NCBI GenBank assembly: GCA_012521895.1
Contig: JAAYLK010000046.1
Span: 1-57,269, forward strand
Direction: 5' to 3'
Length of the DNA: 57,269 bases
Source of the DNA: Clostridiales bacterium
Lineage (GTDB): Bacteria; Bacillota; Clostridia; Christensenellales; Aristaeellaceae
The position numbers were made by a program, and so were the translations under genes. Positions 34,221-41,934 of the stretch are shown here, one piece after another (the stretch's first letter is position 1; every line of letters begins with the position of its first letter). Under the pieces are notes generated by a model. It made no database searches, was not told the DNA's origin, and saw nothing but the letters and a program-made list of their open reading frames with translations.

Positions 34221-35753
34221 TTATTTCGCGGAATCAGCGGCCTTTTGCAGGCTGGCCAGGTAGTCGCCCACAGTGATGGTGACGGAGGCCTTCAGCTCCT
34301 CCACATCCGGCACCGCGTTGTGGCTGCCGTCACCCCGGTCATAGGTGGCGATGCTCATCACTTCCTCCACCGTCTTGCCAAGGGCGTACTGGGCGAAGGC
34401 TTCAATCTGCTCGTTCCATTCCTTGCCGATTTCGCTGCGCGCCTTCATGCCGTAATCCGCGCCCTTTTCCAGCTTGGTCAGCAGGGTTTCGGGCAGGTCC
34501 ACAGGCTTGCCTTCAGCGGAGAACTGAATCTTGGTCTGCTGCACATCCCAGGTGACGGACACAATCTTGCCTTCCAGGTCCAGCACCAGGGCGCACACGG
34601 TGGTGTTCACCTGGGCGACGCCGGCCTTTTCCGCGGTGGCGTCAGCCACAGAGCCTATGGAGGTGACCATGCCCAGGCCATGCTTGAAGCCCTGGGGCGC
34701 TTCCACCGCAACGGGCTCCTCGGGTGTTTCCGGGGTCTCCAGCAGCATCAGGCGCTCTTCCAGGCCAGCTTTTTCACTGGTAAGAAGCTCTGCCTGCGAC
34801 GCCAGGGCGTCATAGTCCGCCTTGACTTTGGCCGCCGCCTCTTCCAGCTCGCTCACCTTGGCTTCCGCCAGGACCTTGGCCTCGTTCAACTCGCTCACTT
34901 TGGCTTCCAGTTCCACCTTGGCCGCGTCCAGCTCGGTCACCTTGGCATCCGACTCGGCTTTGGCCGTTTCCAGTTCGGTGACCTTGCCTACCGCCAGCGC
35001 TTTGGCCGCTTCCAGCTCGGCGTTGGCTTTCAGCGCCGCTTCCATGTCAGTGGACAGGGTGCCCGTCTGGGCGTTCAGCTTGTCCATCTCGGCCTGGGCC
35101 TCGGCCTTCACGGTCTCAAAGTCCGCAAGCTGGGCTTGCAGTGTGCTCACCTGGCCCAGGGCGTCGGCCTTTTCCTGCTCCAGGGTGGCGATGGCGGCTT
35201 CCAGTGTGGTGACCTGCTCCTTGACCTGGTTCAGGTCGGATTCCAGCTGGGCCTTTTCGGCGATGGCCAGGTCCAGCGTGGCGTTGATCTGCGCCTTTTC
35301 CGAAGTCGCGGTGTCTACCAGCGCCAGCAGCTCCTCGCTTTTCAGGGTGGCGGTGCTCTGGCCCAGCTTGGCGTTATCCAGCATCAGGCGAAGGCCCAGC
35401 ACCGTGGCCTTGGCGTCCTTGGCCTGCTTGGCCAGCTCCGCGTTGGCGGTGACATAGTCCTGCTCCTTGGCCGCGAACTCCGCCTTGGCGGCCTCCAGCT
35501 GGCTGCCCAGCTCGGCGGCGGCGGCATCAGCGTCAGCCTTGGCGGCTTCCAGCTCCTGCTGGGCCTGCTGCAGGGTGGTTTCCGTTTCCGCGGTCTTGGC
35601 CACCGCCTCGTCCAGCAGCTTCTGGGTGTCCTCCGTTTTGGCCTTGGCTTCATTCAATTGCGTATTCACCTGGTTTTTCTGGTTCACCAGGACACCGATG
35701 CCGACCGCGGCAAGCAAGACGACCACAGCCAGCAAAATGGAAAGTTTTTTCAT
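34221..35753 (-). CDS. Membrane-anchored coiled-coil protein with a C-terminal FMN_bind-like neighbour domain
   Basis: A 510-residue protein. A single N-terminal membrane helix (MKKLSILLAVVVLLAAVG) is followed by about 320 residues of heptad-rich coiled coil made of Ala/Glu/Lys repeats such as AKVTELxxAK and AKVSELxEAK. A globular domain begins near 360 (HGLGMVTSIGSVADATAEKAG, ALVLDLEGKIVSVTWDVQQTKIQF, DYGMKARSEIGKEWNEQIEAFAQYALGKT); I associate this pattern with exported Clostridia proteins that often occur near FMN-binding proteins, but no function is established. Start ATG 35753 has AGAGGAGG. It could act as a surface spacer. It is the last gene of the nadD operon. Confidence 0.75.
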   Translation of the reverse strand: MKKLSILLAVVVLLAAVGIGVLVNQKNQVNTQLNEAKAKTEDTQKLLDEAVAKTAETETTLQQAQQELEAAKADADAAAAELGSQLEAAKAEFAAKEQDYVTANAELAKQAKDAKATVLGLRLMLDNAKLGQSTATLKSEELLALVDTATSEKAQINATLDLAIAEKAQLESDLNQVKEQVTTLEAAIATLEQEKADALGQVSTLQAQLADFETVKAEAQAEMDKLNAQTGTLSTDMEAALKANAELEAAKALAVGKVTELETAKAESDAKVTELDAAKVELEAKVSELNEAKVLAEAKVSELEEAAAKVKADYDALASQAELLTSEKAGLEERLMLLETPETPEEPVAVEAPQGFKHGLGMVTSIGSVADATAEKAGVAQVNTTVCALVLDLEGKIVSVTWDVQQTKIQFSAEGKPVDLPETLLTKLEKGADYGMKARSEIGKEWNEQIEAFAQYALGKTVEEVMSIATYDRGDGSHNAVPDVEELKASVTITVGDYLASLQKAADSAK

Positions 35754-35773
35754 TGTCATCCTCCTCTAATCAC

Positions 35774-36115
35774 TTATGGTGACAGCGTTGACAGCTGCGC
35801 CTCATCAAAGCCGATGATGACCTTGTTGCCCGAGCGGATGATGGGCGAGCGCAGCAGCCTGGGGTTTTCCAGCACGTAATCGATGATGTTCTGCGTGCTG
35901 TTGGTGTACGCCACCGGGTGGGATTTGACCTTGATGTCCTCCAGGTCCAGGATGGCGCGGGCAGAAGACCCGCGAATGAATGTTTCCACCTCCCTTTGCC
36001 CCAGGCGGTGCCTGGATAAGTCCATCACCTGGTAGCAGATGCGGCGCTCCTTGAAAAAGCGCTCCGCTTTTTGGGTTTCAAAATTCCGTTTATGGAAATA
36101 CAGCTGGATGCTCAT
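35774..36115 (-). CDS. ArsC/Spx-like protein lacking the catalytic cysteine
   Basis: A 113-residue thioredoxin-fold protein of the ArsC/Spx family: LYFHKRN at the active-site loop, KAERFFKERRICYQVMDL, a long helical insert and the PIIRSGNKVIIGFDEAQL C terminus with the conserved Arg before the last strands. The position of the catalytic Cys (CxxC, CxxS or Sec in relatives such as KKCFDTKKAERYF) is Asn in RNFETQKAERFF. It therefore cannot be a classical reductase; a regulatory or binding role as in Spx is possible. It lies 10 bases downstream of rsfS and upstream of the coiled-coil gene. Confidence 0.8.
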   Translation of the reverse strand: MSIQLYFHKRNFETQKAERFFKERRICYQVMDLSRHRLGQREVETFIRGSSARAILDLEDIKVKSHPVAYTNSTQNIIDYVLENPRLLRSPIIRSGNKVIIGFDEAQLSTLSP

Positions 36116-36124
36116 GGCCTGACA

Positions 36125-36490
36125 TCAGGTCTCCGCTTCCTGCAGGAAGGGCAGGTTCAGGCGGTTCTGGCCGTCATCCCACAGCCGCTCCAGGCGGTAG
36201 AAGGCACGGGCGTCGGCCTTGAAGAGGTGGACGATGAGCTTGTTGTAGTCCATCACAATCCAGTTGCCATCGTTCCTGCCCTCCACACGGCGGGGTTCCA
36301 GCCCCTGTTTCATCATGAACTCATCCACGTGGTCGCTCAGGGCACGCACCTGGATGGGGTTGTGCCCGGTGGCGATGACCAGGTGCTCAGTCAGCACGGT
36401 CAGGTGGGCGACATCAAGGGCGACGATGTCTTTGGCCTTCTTGTCATACAGCAGGGAAGCGACGTCAAACGCGAGTGTGTCTTGGGCCAT
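36125..36490 (-). CDS. rsfS: Ribosomal silencing factor RsfS
   Basis: A 121-residue RsfS (Iojap/YbeB) that binds L14 and blocks subunit joining. VALDVAHLTVLTEHLVIATG, the ALSDHVDEFM helix and DGNWIVMDYNKLIVHLF are the family core. In Bacillota it usually follows nadD and yqeK; here it follows their fusion, with the same order and a 17-base gap. ATG 36490 has AGGAGG before it. Confidence 0.95.
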   Translation of the reverse strand: MAQDTLAFDVASLLYDKKAKDIVALDVAHLTVLTEHLVIATGHNPIQVRALSDHVDEFMMKQGLEPRRVEGRNDGNWIVMDYNKLIVHLFKADARAFYRLERLWDDGQNRLNLPFLQEAET

Positions 36491-36507
36491 GGAATTCCTC
36501 CTGTTTT

Positions 36508-37683
36508 TTATTTTGATACCGTATCGTGCGCAAATTCATCCGGCCGGGTCTGAAGCCTGTGCCGCAAATCCGCGATGGCGTGGGCGGACAGCGGGCTGTT
36601 GACCAGGCCCTTGGTTTTGACAAATTGCTGGGTGCCCGACAGCGAGGTGAGCGCCGCCAGGCGCAGGTCTTGCTCCGCCTGCTCGGAAATCAACTCCAGC
36701 CCCGGGTACTTGCGGTTGGGTTCGATGGCGTCCGCCACAAAGACCACCAGCTCCAGCCCGTCCATCCCGGCGCGCCCCGTGGTGTGGTAGCGGATGGCGT
36801 TTAAGATGTGTGCGTCGCTGATGTGGTAGCGCATCCTGGCGATCTGCGCGCCGACCGGGCCGTGCAGCAGGGCGTTGCTCTTTAAGGTCAAGGGGTCCCG
36901 CGTGATGCGGGCCTGGCGGGCGATGGCCTGCAGGCGGCTTAATTCCATGTTCTTGGCGCAGTCATGCAGGATGCCGGCCACCCCGGCTTTTTGCATGGGC
37001 AGGCCATGCAGGTAGGCCAGGTTCACCGCGGTCTGGCGCACGCCCTGGGAATGGGCGAAGCGGCTTTGTGACACCGCCTGGCGCACCATGCGCTCATAAT
37101 CCGGCTGGTACAGGCCGTTGGAAGCGATATAGGCCGCCACGGTAGGCAGCAGCTTGCCCGGGGCGTCTGACAGCAGGCGCAGCAGGGCGCGGATCTGGCC
37201 GGAGGACATGGTGATGAGCTCGGAGGGAATCAGGGTGACGCGCGCGCCGTAGGCCCGCAGAAAATCGCACAGCGCCGCCGCGTCATAGCCGGCGCGCGGG
37301 AATACGGCAAACTCACACAGGGTAAACAGGGTGATGGCATCCTTCCAGGCCGGGATGTCCGAGAGTTTGTCAGCGCCCACGATGTAGACCAGCTCGGCGT
37401 CCGGGTAGCGCTTTTTGAAATCCCGCACCGTGTCAATGGCGTAGCGCGGCTGGTCCACCAGGTCCATCTTGCTCAAGGAAAGGCCGGGAATACCGGCGAT
37501 GGACAGGGCGATCATCTGCGCGCGGTGCTGGGTGGAGGCCTCCGTCTGGCGCGCCAGCGGCTTTCCAAAGGGCACAAAGAACACTTCATCCAGGTGCATG
37601 GACGCAAGGCAGGCCTGCGCCGCGCGCAGGTGCCCCCGGTGGACAGGATCAAAGGTCCCGCTGAATATGCCGATTCTTCGCAC
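36508..37683 (-). CDS. nadD: NadD-YqeK fusion: nicotinate-nucleotide adenylyltransferase and HD phosphohydrolase
   Basis: A 391-residue two-domain protein. Residues 1-190 are NadD, which makes NaAD from NaMN and ATP: SGTFDPVHRGHL carries the HxGH nucleotide motif and ELITMSSGQIRALL the ISSTxIR-like motif. Residues about 195-391 are YqeK-type HD protein: HSQGVRQTAVNLA, GILHDCAKNM (HD), LLHGPVGA and AIRYHTTGR; YqeK homologues are reported to hydrolyse Ap4A. In most Bacillota these are separate adjacent genes. No stop or frameshift interrupts the join. GTG 37683 is preceded by AAGGAG and a promoter (37713-37740). Confidence 0.93.
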   Translation of the reverse strand: MRRIGIFSGTFDPVHRGHLRAAQACLASMHLDEVFFVPFGKPLARQTEASTQHRAQMIALSIAGIPGLSLSKMDLVDQPRYAIDTVRDFKKRYPDAELVYIVGADKLSDIPAWKDAITLFTLCEFAVFPRAGYDAAALCDFLRAYGARVTLIPSELITMSSGQIRALLRLLSDAPGKLLPTVAAYIASNGLYQPDYERMVRQAVSQSRFAHSQGVRQTAVNLAYLHGLPMQKAGVAGILHDCAKNMELSRLQAIARQARITRDPLTLKSNALLHGPVGAQIARMRYHISDAHILNAIRYHTTGRAGMDGLELVVFVADAIEPNRKYPGLELISEQAEQDLRLAALTSLSGTQQFVKTKGLVNSPLSAHAIADLRHRLQTRPDEFAHDTVSK

Positions 37684-37712
37684 CTGTCGCTCCTTGCTGT
37701 TGTGCTGGTTCT

Positions 37713-37740
37713 ATTATACACGGTTTTCAGCCCCGCGCAA
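37713..37740 (-). promoter_or_regulatory. Promoter of the nadD operon
   Basis: On the minus strand TTGCGC (37740-37735) and a perfect TATAAT (37718-37713) are 16 bp apart, 30 bases before the start codon. Confidence 0.7.
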
Positions 37741-37824
37741 AACACCAGCCCAGCAGGCAAGCATCAAACAAAGACGTTAGGCCCTGCGCGTGTTATTCAG
37801 TTTTATAGTCGTTTTTTCCGCGTT

Positions 37825-37974
37825 TCAGGGCAGCTTGCGCCGGCTGCGCGGCCTGTGCCTGGGGTTGGCGCGGAGGTGGCGGCGGCTGCGCCCGGTGGGC
37901 AGCTTGCTGGCCTCCACGATGCGAAGGGAAGTGGAAAGGGGCTTGATGGTCTTTATCGTCAAAATGCTCTGCAT
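37825..37974 (-). CDS. Possible small Arg-rich protein
   Basis: A 49-codon frame (MQSILTIKTIKP at the start, RHRPRSRRKLP at the end) fills the gap between rplQ and nadD and has AGGAGG eleven bases before its ATG. The C-terminal half is extremely basic. No family is recognised and the spacing is long, so this is tentative; the surrounding 37741-38084 holds nothing else that I can support. Confidence 0.3.
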   Translation of the reverse strand: MQSILTIKTIKPLSTSLRIVEASKLPTGRSRRHLRANPRHRPRSRRKLP

Positions 37975-38085
37975 GAAATCATGTTCCTCCTGGGCGCCCT
38001 AAAGCACCATCATGAGTGTACCACAGCCAAGCGATAAAAACGTCTGATTTCTGTAACAAGTTTGTAAAAATTCCGGGAAGGGTAC

Positions 38086-38106
38086 AAAAAACCGCCCGAG
38101 GGCGGT
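38086..38106 (-). terminator. Terminator of the ribosomal protein operon
   Basis: ACCGCC (38091-38096) and GGCGGT (38101-38106) with loop CGAG; on the minus strand a T run follows at 38090-38086. It lies 24 bases after the rplQ stop. Confidence 0.9.
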
Positions 38107-38129
38107 CTAAAGGAATTCGATGTGCGGCC

Positions 38130-38642
38130 TTAGACCATCTCAATCAGCACACGCTCGGAAGCGTCGCCGCGGCGGGGCCCCAGCTTGTAGATGCGGGTAT
38201 AGCCGCCGGCGGAGTTCTTCTCCTCGTTGCGCTTGCGGTACTTGGGGCCGTATTCACGGAAGAGCTTTTCGACCACAGGATGCCTGTTGTCCTTGGTGCG
38301 CTCACGGTATTCCGTGCGGGACTCGTCGTCCTTGCGCTGCTCCTTGATGTCATACAGGTAGGCCATCATCAGCCGGCGCGCGTGCAGCTTGCTGGCGGCG
38401 TCGTTGACCACGTCAATCTTGACGATCTGGCCCTTGTCGTTGTGGAATTCCTTGCTGGTGTTGACCGTCTGGTCATGCTCACGCACAGCCAGGGTCACCA
38501 TGCGCTCTGCCACGCGGCGGACTTCCTTGGCTTTCGCCAGGCTGGTCTCGATGCGGCCGTGCCACAAAAGGTTGGTGACTTGGTTGCGGATGAGCGCCTT
38601 GCGCTTGTCGCTGGTCAGGCCAAGCTTGCGTTGCTGTGCCAT
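38130..38642 (-). CDS. rplQ: 50S ribosomal protein L17
   Basis: A 170-residue L17, which sits at the exit-tunnel side of the 50S subunit. The N terminus (RKLGLTSDKRKALIRNQVTNLL) and the C terminus (GGYTRIYKLGPRRGDASERVLIEMV) are typical. The chain is about 50 residues longer than the 115-130 usual in Bacillus or E. coli, because of charged insertions around residues 58-82 and 100-120. Last gene of the operon, 37 bases after rpoA. Confidence 0.97.
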   Translation of the reverse strand: MAQQRKLGLTSDKRKALIRNQVTNLLWHGRIETSLAKAKEVRRVAERMVTLAVREHDQTVNTSKEFHNDKGQIVKIDVVNDAASKLHARRLMMAYLYDIKEQRKDDESRTEYRERTKDNRHPVVEKLFREYGPKYRKRNEEKNSAGGYTRIYKLGPRRGDASERVLIEMV

Positions 38643-38679
38643 GTTGGGTAATCCTCCTTAGGCCACTGGGGCAAAATGC

Positions 38680-39636
38680 TTATTCTTCGTTGCTGCGCAG
38701 CGCCAGGCCCAAAAGCCCCAGCTTCTGCTCTACTTCTTCCAGGCTCTTCTTGCCCAGGTTGCGGACCTTCATCATGTCCTCCTGGTTCTTTTGAACCAGC
38801 TCAGCCACGGTGTTGATGCCGGCGCGCTTCAAGCAGTTGAATGCGCGAACGGACAGGTCCAGCTCATCAATGGTCATCTCGGCCGTCTTGCCAACAAGGC
38901 CAGTGTCAGCTTCCTCCTCGGGGTGGCTGACGGGATGATCGGTCAGCCGGGTGAAGATGCCCAGCTGGTTGACCAGGATCTTGGAAGCCATGCCGATGGC
39001 TTCTTCAGGGGTCACAGAACCGTTGGTCCACACGTCCAGCACCAGCTTGTCATAGTCGGTGATCTGGCCCACGCGGGTGTCTTCCACGGTGTAGTTGACC
39101 TTGCGCATGGGGGTGTAGATGGCGTCAATGGGGATCACGCCGATGACCGGAAGCGTCGCGGGCTTGCTGCGGTCCGCGGAAACGTAGCCAAAGCCGCGTT
39201 CGATGTTGAGCGTCATGTGCAGCTTGGTGCCTTCTGACAAGGTGGCGATGTGAAGGTCGGTGTTGACCACTTCGACTTCACTGTCCACGCGGATGTCGGC
39301 TCCGGTCACATTGGCCGGGCCTTCAACGATGATTTCAACCTGCTTGAGCACGTCCGCATGCAGCCGCACGGAGAGCTCTTTGAGGTTGAGGATGATTTCG
39401 GTAACGTCTTCCTTGACGCCGGGGATGGTGGAAAACTCATGCTGCACGCCGTGGATCTGCACGCTGGTGACCGCGGCGCCGGGCAGGCTGCTCAGCAGGC
39501 TGCGGCGCAGGGCGTTGCCCAGGGTGTGGCCAAAGCCGCGCTCCAGGGGCTCAACCACAAAGCGGCCGTAGTGCTCGTTCTCCCGATATTCGATGCGCTC
39601 GATGCGCGGGCTTACGGATTCTGTGATCACAGACAT
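38680..39636 (-). CDS. rpoA: RNA polymerase alpha subunit
   Basis: A 318-residue alpha subunit. The N-terminal domain (to about 230) nucleates polymerase assembly, with [17 protein letters not shown] as the signature. After an acidic linker (HPEEEADTG), the C-terminal domain (about 250-310, [19 protein letters not shown]) contacts UP elements and activators. Position between rpsD and rplQ is the conserved alpha-operon order. A 42-base gap separates it from rpsD. Confidence 0.99.
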   Translation of the reverse strand: MSVITESVSPRIERIEYRENEHYGRFVVEPLERGFGHTLGNALRRSLLSSLPGAAVTSVQIHGVQHEFSTIPGVKEDVTEIILNLKELSVRLHADVLKQVEIIVEGPANVTGADIRVDSEVEVVNTDLHIATLSEGTKLHMTLNIERGFGYVSADRSKPATLPVIGVIPIDAIYTPMRKVNYTVEDTRVGQITDYDKLVLDVWTNGSVTPEEAIGMASKILVNQLGIFTRLTDHPVSHPEEEADTGLVGKTAEMTIDELDLSVRAFNCLKRAGINTVAELVQKNQEDMMKVRNLGKKSLEEVEQKLGLLGLALRSNEE

Positions 39637-39678
39637 ACCCTCCTGTTCTAATTCTGTCAGTGTGCCTATGAAACAGGT

Positions 39679-40305
39679 TTAACGGGAGTAGTACTCGATA
39701 ATCATGTTCTCCTGGAGGGCGAAGTCGACATCGCTGCGCTCGGGCAGGCTGTCCACGGTCGCCTTCAGCTCGTCAAAGTTCACATTGAGCCACTTGGGCA
39801 GGATGCGGGCGGAGCCTTCGCGCACGGCCTTGAACAGGTCGATGTCGCGGCTGGAAGCACCAACGGTGATGACGTCACCCTGCTTGATGACATAGGAGGG
39901 GATGTCCACACGCTCGCCATTGACCAGGAAATGGCCATGGTTGACCAGCTGGCGGGCCTGGGCGCGGGAAGCGGCCATGCCGGCGCGATAGACGACGTTG
40001 TCCAGGCGGCGCTCCAGCAGCTGCAGGAGGTTCTCGCCGGACACACCCTTCATCTTCAGGGCGTTGAGGTAGGTCTTGTGGAACTGGGATTCCAGCATGC
40101 CGTAGGCGCGGCGGGCTTTCTGCTTTTCACGCAGCTGGGTGCCGTACTCGCTCATCTTGCGCTGGCGGGCCTGGCCGTGCTGGCCGGGCGGTGTGGGGCG
40201 CTTTGCCAGGGCGCATTTCTGTGAGAAGCACTTCTCGCCCTTCAAAAAGAGCTTGGTGCCCTCACGGCGGCACATACGGCAAACGGAGCCGGTATTTCTT
40301 GCCAT
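39679..40305 (-). CDS. rpsD: 30S ribosomal protein S4
   Basis: A 208-residue S4, a primary 16S rRNA binder that starts 30S assembly and can repress its own operon in several bacteria. The N terminus has a zinc-binding set (CRMC and CFSQKC), so it is the C+ form. The S4 RNA-binding domain is RLDNVVYRAGMAASRAQARQLV with NHGHFLVNGERV. It ends in the usual EYYSR. Confidence 0.98.
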   Translation of the reverse strand: MARNTGSVCRMCRREGTKLFLKGEKCFSQKCALAKRPTPPGQHGQARQRKMSEYGTQLREKQKARRAYGMLESQFHKTYLNALKMKGVSGENLLQLLERRLDNVVYRAGMAASRAQARQLVNHGHFLVNGERVDIPSYVIKQGDVITVGASSRDIDLFKAVREGSARILPKWLNVNFDELKATVDSLPERSDVDFALQENMIIEYYSR

Positions 40306-40323
40306 GTTTTAGGTTTCTCCTTT

Positions 40324-40722
40324 TTACACTCTTCTACGCTTGGGCGGGCGGCAGCCATTGTGCGGAATGGGGGTCACGTCCTTGATCATGGTGACCTCCA
40401 GGCCTGCCGTCTGCAGGGAACGGATGGCGGCTTCGCGCCCGGAACCCGGGCCTTTGACCAGGACATCCACCGTGCGCAGGCCAAACTCGGCCGCGGCACG
40501 TGCTGCGGTTTCCGCGGCCATCTGGGCGGCAAAGGGCGTGGACTTCTTGTTGCCACGGAAGCCCATGCCACCGGCGCTTGCCCAGGACAGCGCGTTGCCC
40601 AGGATATCGGTGATGGTCACGATGGTGTTGTTGAATGAAGAGCGGATATGCACAACACCGCGCTCAACGAGCTTTTTCTCACGGCGCTTGCGCGATACCT
40701 TTTTCAATACGGGTTTTGCCAT
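40324..40722 (-). CDS. rpsK: 30S ribosomal protein S11
   Basis: A 132-residue S11 of the platform, near the mRNA exit and the anti-Shine-Dalgarno helix. [37 protein letters not shown] and the C-terminal [15 protein letters not shown] are diagnostic. It lies 18 bases upstream of rpsD. Confidence 0.99.
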   Translation of the reverse strand: MAKPVLKKVSRKRREKKLVERGVVHIRSSFNNTIVTITDILGNALSWASAGGMGFRGNKKSTPFAAQMAAETAARAAAEFGLRTVDVLVKGPGSGREAAIRSLQTAGLEVTMIKDVTPIPHNGCRPPKRRRV

Positions 40723-40761
40723 TCTTTTCCTCCATGCCCTGTAAGGGCTTACTTACTGCCC

Positions 40762-41139
40762 TTAGCGGGTTGCCTTTTTCTTGCCGGCGACCTGGCGTTT
40801 GGGGCCTTTGCGCGTGCGCGCGTTTTGCTTCGTGTTCTGACCGCGCACAGGCAGGCTGCGGCGATGGCGGATACCGCGGTAGGAGCCGATTTCAACCAGG
40901 CGCTTGATATCAAGGCTGATTTCACGGCGCAGGTCACCTTCGACCTTGACGTGATGCTCGATGTACTCGCGCAGTTTGCTGATGTCGTTCTCGCTCAGGT
41001 CGCGGACACGGATGTCCGGACTGATTTCTGTTTCAGCAAGAATTTTCTTGCTGGTGGTCAGCCCGATGCCAAAAATATAGGTCAGGCCGGCTTCAATGCG
41101 CTTGTCTCTGGGCAGATCAACGCCCGCTATACGTGCCAT
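40762..41139 (-). CDS. rpsM: 30S ribosomal protein S13
   Basis: A 125-residue S13 at the head of the 30S, making bridges to the 50S. It starts [14 protein letters not shown], has the H2TH-like core ([14 protein letters not shown]) and ends in the basic tail [18 protein letters not shown] that reaches toward the P site. The 132-base gap from rpmJ is the longest inside the operon and contains a structured spacer. Confidence 0.99.
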   Translation of the reverse strand: MARIAGVDLPRDKRIEAGLTYIFGIGLTTSKKILAETEISPDIRVRDLSENDISKLREYIEHHVKVEGDLRREISLDIKRLVEIGSYRGIRHRRSLPVRGQNTKQNARTRKGPKRQVAGKKKATR

Positions 41140-41271
41140 GTGCTGGGAACACCTCCAAATTTACTGCTTGTTTTGAATCCGATTGATAAAACATATATGG
41201 AGCCGCGCGGTCCTCAGGCTCTCGCCTCAGGCAGCCGCCCGCGCGACGGCCATGGTGGAAGAGGAACCCCT
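41140..41271 (-). promoter_or_regulatory. Structured spacer between rpmJ and rpsM
   Basis: A GC-rich inverted repeat (GCCGCGCGG at 41202-41210 against the arm at 41236-41250) encloses two direct copies of CCTCAGGC (41212-41219 and 41225-41232). No protein is evident. It could be an RNA processing site or a binding site for an autoregulator such as S4; no T tract follows, so it is not a simple terminator. Confidence 0.45.
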
Positions 41272-41385
41272 TTAGCCCTGCTTCTGCTTGTGCTTGGGGT
41301 TTTCGCAGATGACCATCACATGGCCTTTGCGTTTGATGATCTTGCATTTCTCGCAGATCGTTTTCACGGAAGGACGGACTTTCAT
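41272..41385 (-). CDS. rpmJ: 50S ribosomal protein L36
   Basis: A 37-residue L36, too short for most open-frame listings. It begins [15 protein letters not shown] and ends NPKHKQKQG. The Cys-x2-Cys, Cys and His ligands are all present, so it is the zinc-binding C+ form. AGGTT-type Shine-Dalgarno AGGAGG stands before the ATG at 41385. Its place between infA and rpsM is conserved. Confidence 0.98.
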   Translation of the reverse strand: MKVRPSVKTICEKCKIIKRKGHVMVICENPKHKQKQG

Positions 41386-41409
41386 GGGTTAAACCTCCTC
41401 AGAATTGGC

Positions 41410-41631
41410 TCAGTTCTTGCTGCGCCAGGTAATGCGGCCTCGTGTCAGGTCGTAGGGGGATAATTCGATGGTAACGCGGTCCCCGGGGTAGATGCGGATG
41501 AAGTGCATGCGCATTTTACCGGAGATGTGCGCCATGATCTTGTGGCCGTTTGGCAGCTCAACAGAGAACATAGCGTTTGGCAGGGCTTCTACAACCTTGC
41601 CTTCGATTTCGATGACGTCACTTTTGGACAA
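41410..41631 (-). CDS. infA: Translation initiation factor IF-1
   Basis: A 73-residue OB-fold protein that binds the 30S A site at initiation. The frame opens further upstream, but TTG 41631 has AAGGAGG seven bases before it and gives [18 protein letters not shown], the exact family N terminus. It ends [15 protein letters not shown] start agrees with the low-rate start codons seen in some infA genes. Confidence 0.97.
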   Translation of the reverse strand: MSKSDVIEIEGKVVEALPNAMFSVELPNGHKIMAHISGKMRMHFIRIYPGDRVTIELSPYDLTRGRITWRSKN

Positions 41632-41644
41632 ACATGGGCCTCCT

Positions 41645-41932
41645 TCAGGCGGGGTCAATGGGGTTTGGGTCTTGCAGGGGTTTGAGAAACGCGCGGATCT
41701 GGTGGTCCATCAAGGTTTTTGCCTCGTAGGCCTCACCCAGGCCGGGCATCTCATGCCCGATTGCCCGCAGGTGCTTCCGGCGCTTTTTCTTGGGGCGGTC
41801 CAAAGACCGCAAGCCGCCGTCGGCCACCAGTACAAAATCAGCGTCCAACTGACATAGTACCACAAAGGCTCTGCCTTTGTCACGTCCTTTGAGGGATTTT
41901 GCGGCGATGCCGCTTTTGAGCTCCGGTTTCAT
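41645..41932 (-). CDS. KOW-domain RNA-binding protein
   Basis: A 95-residue basic protein of the L14e-like KOW group that lies between map and infA in many Bacillota. [19 protein letters not shown] is the KOW strand-turn, followed by [20 protein letters not shown]. Its role in the ribosome or in RNA binding is not established. It starts two bases after map and ends 13 bases before the infA start. Confidence 0.88.
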   Translation of the reverse strand: MKPELKSGIAAKSLKGRDKGRAFVVLCQLDADFVLVADGGLRSLDRPKKKRRKHLRAIGHEMPGLGEAYEAKTLMDHQIRAFLKPLQDPNPIDPA

Positions 41933-41934
41933 GC

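Noticed and set aside
34167-35879. 570-codon plus-strand frame opposite the coiled-coil gene
   Set aside because: It is the antisense of regular Ala/Glu/Lys heptads, giving a repeated Leu/Gly/Phe pattern; no Shine-Dalgarno or family match.
41117-41347. 76-codon minus-strand frame across rpmJ and the spacer
   Set aside because: L36 occupies another frame there, and the frame has no Shine-Dalgarno or family.
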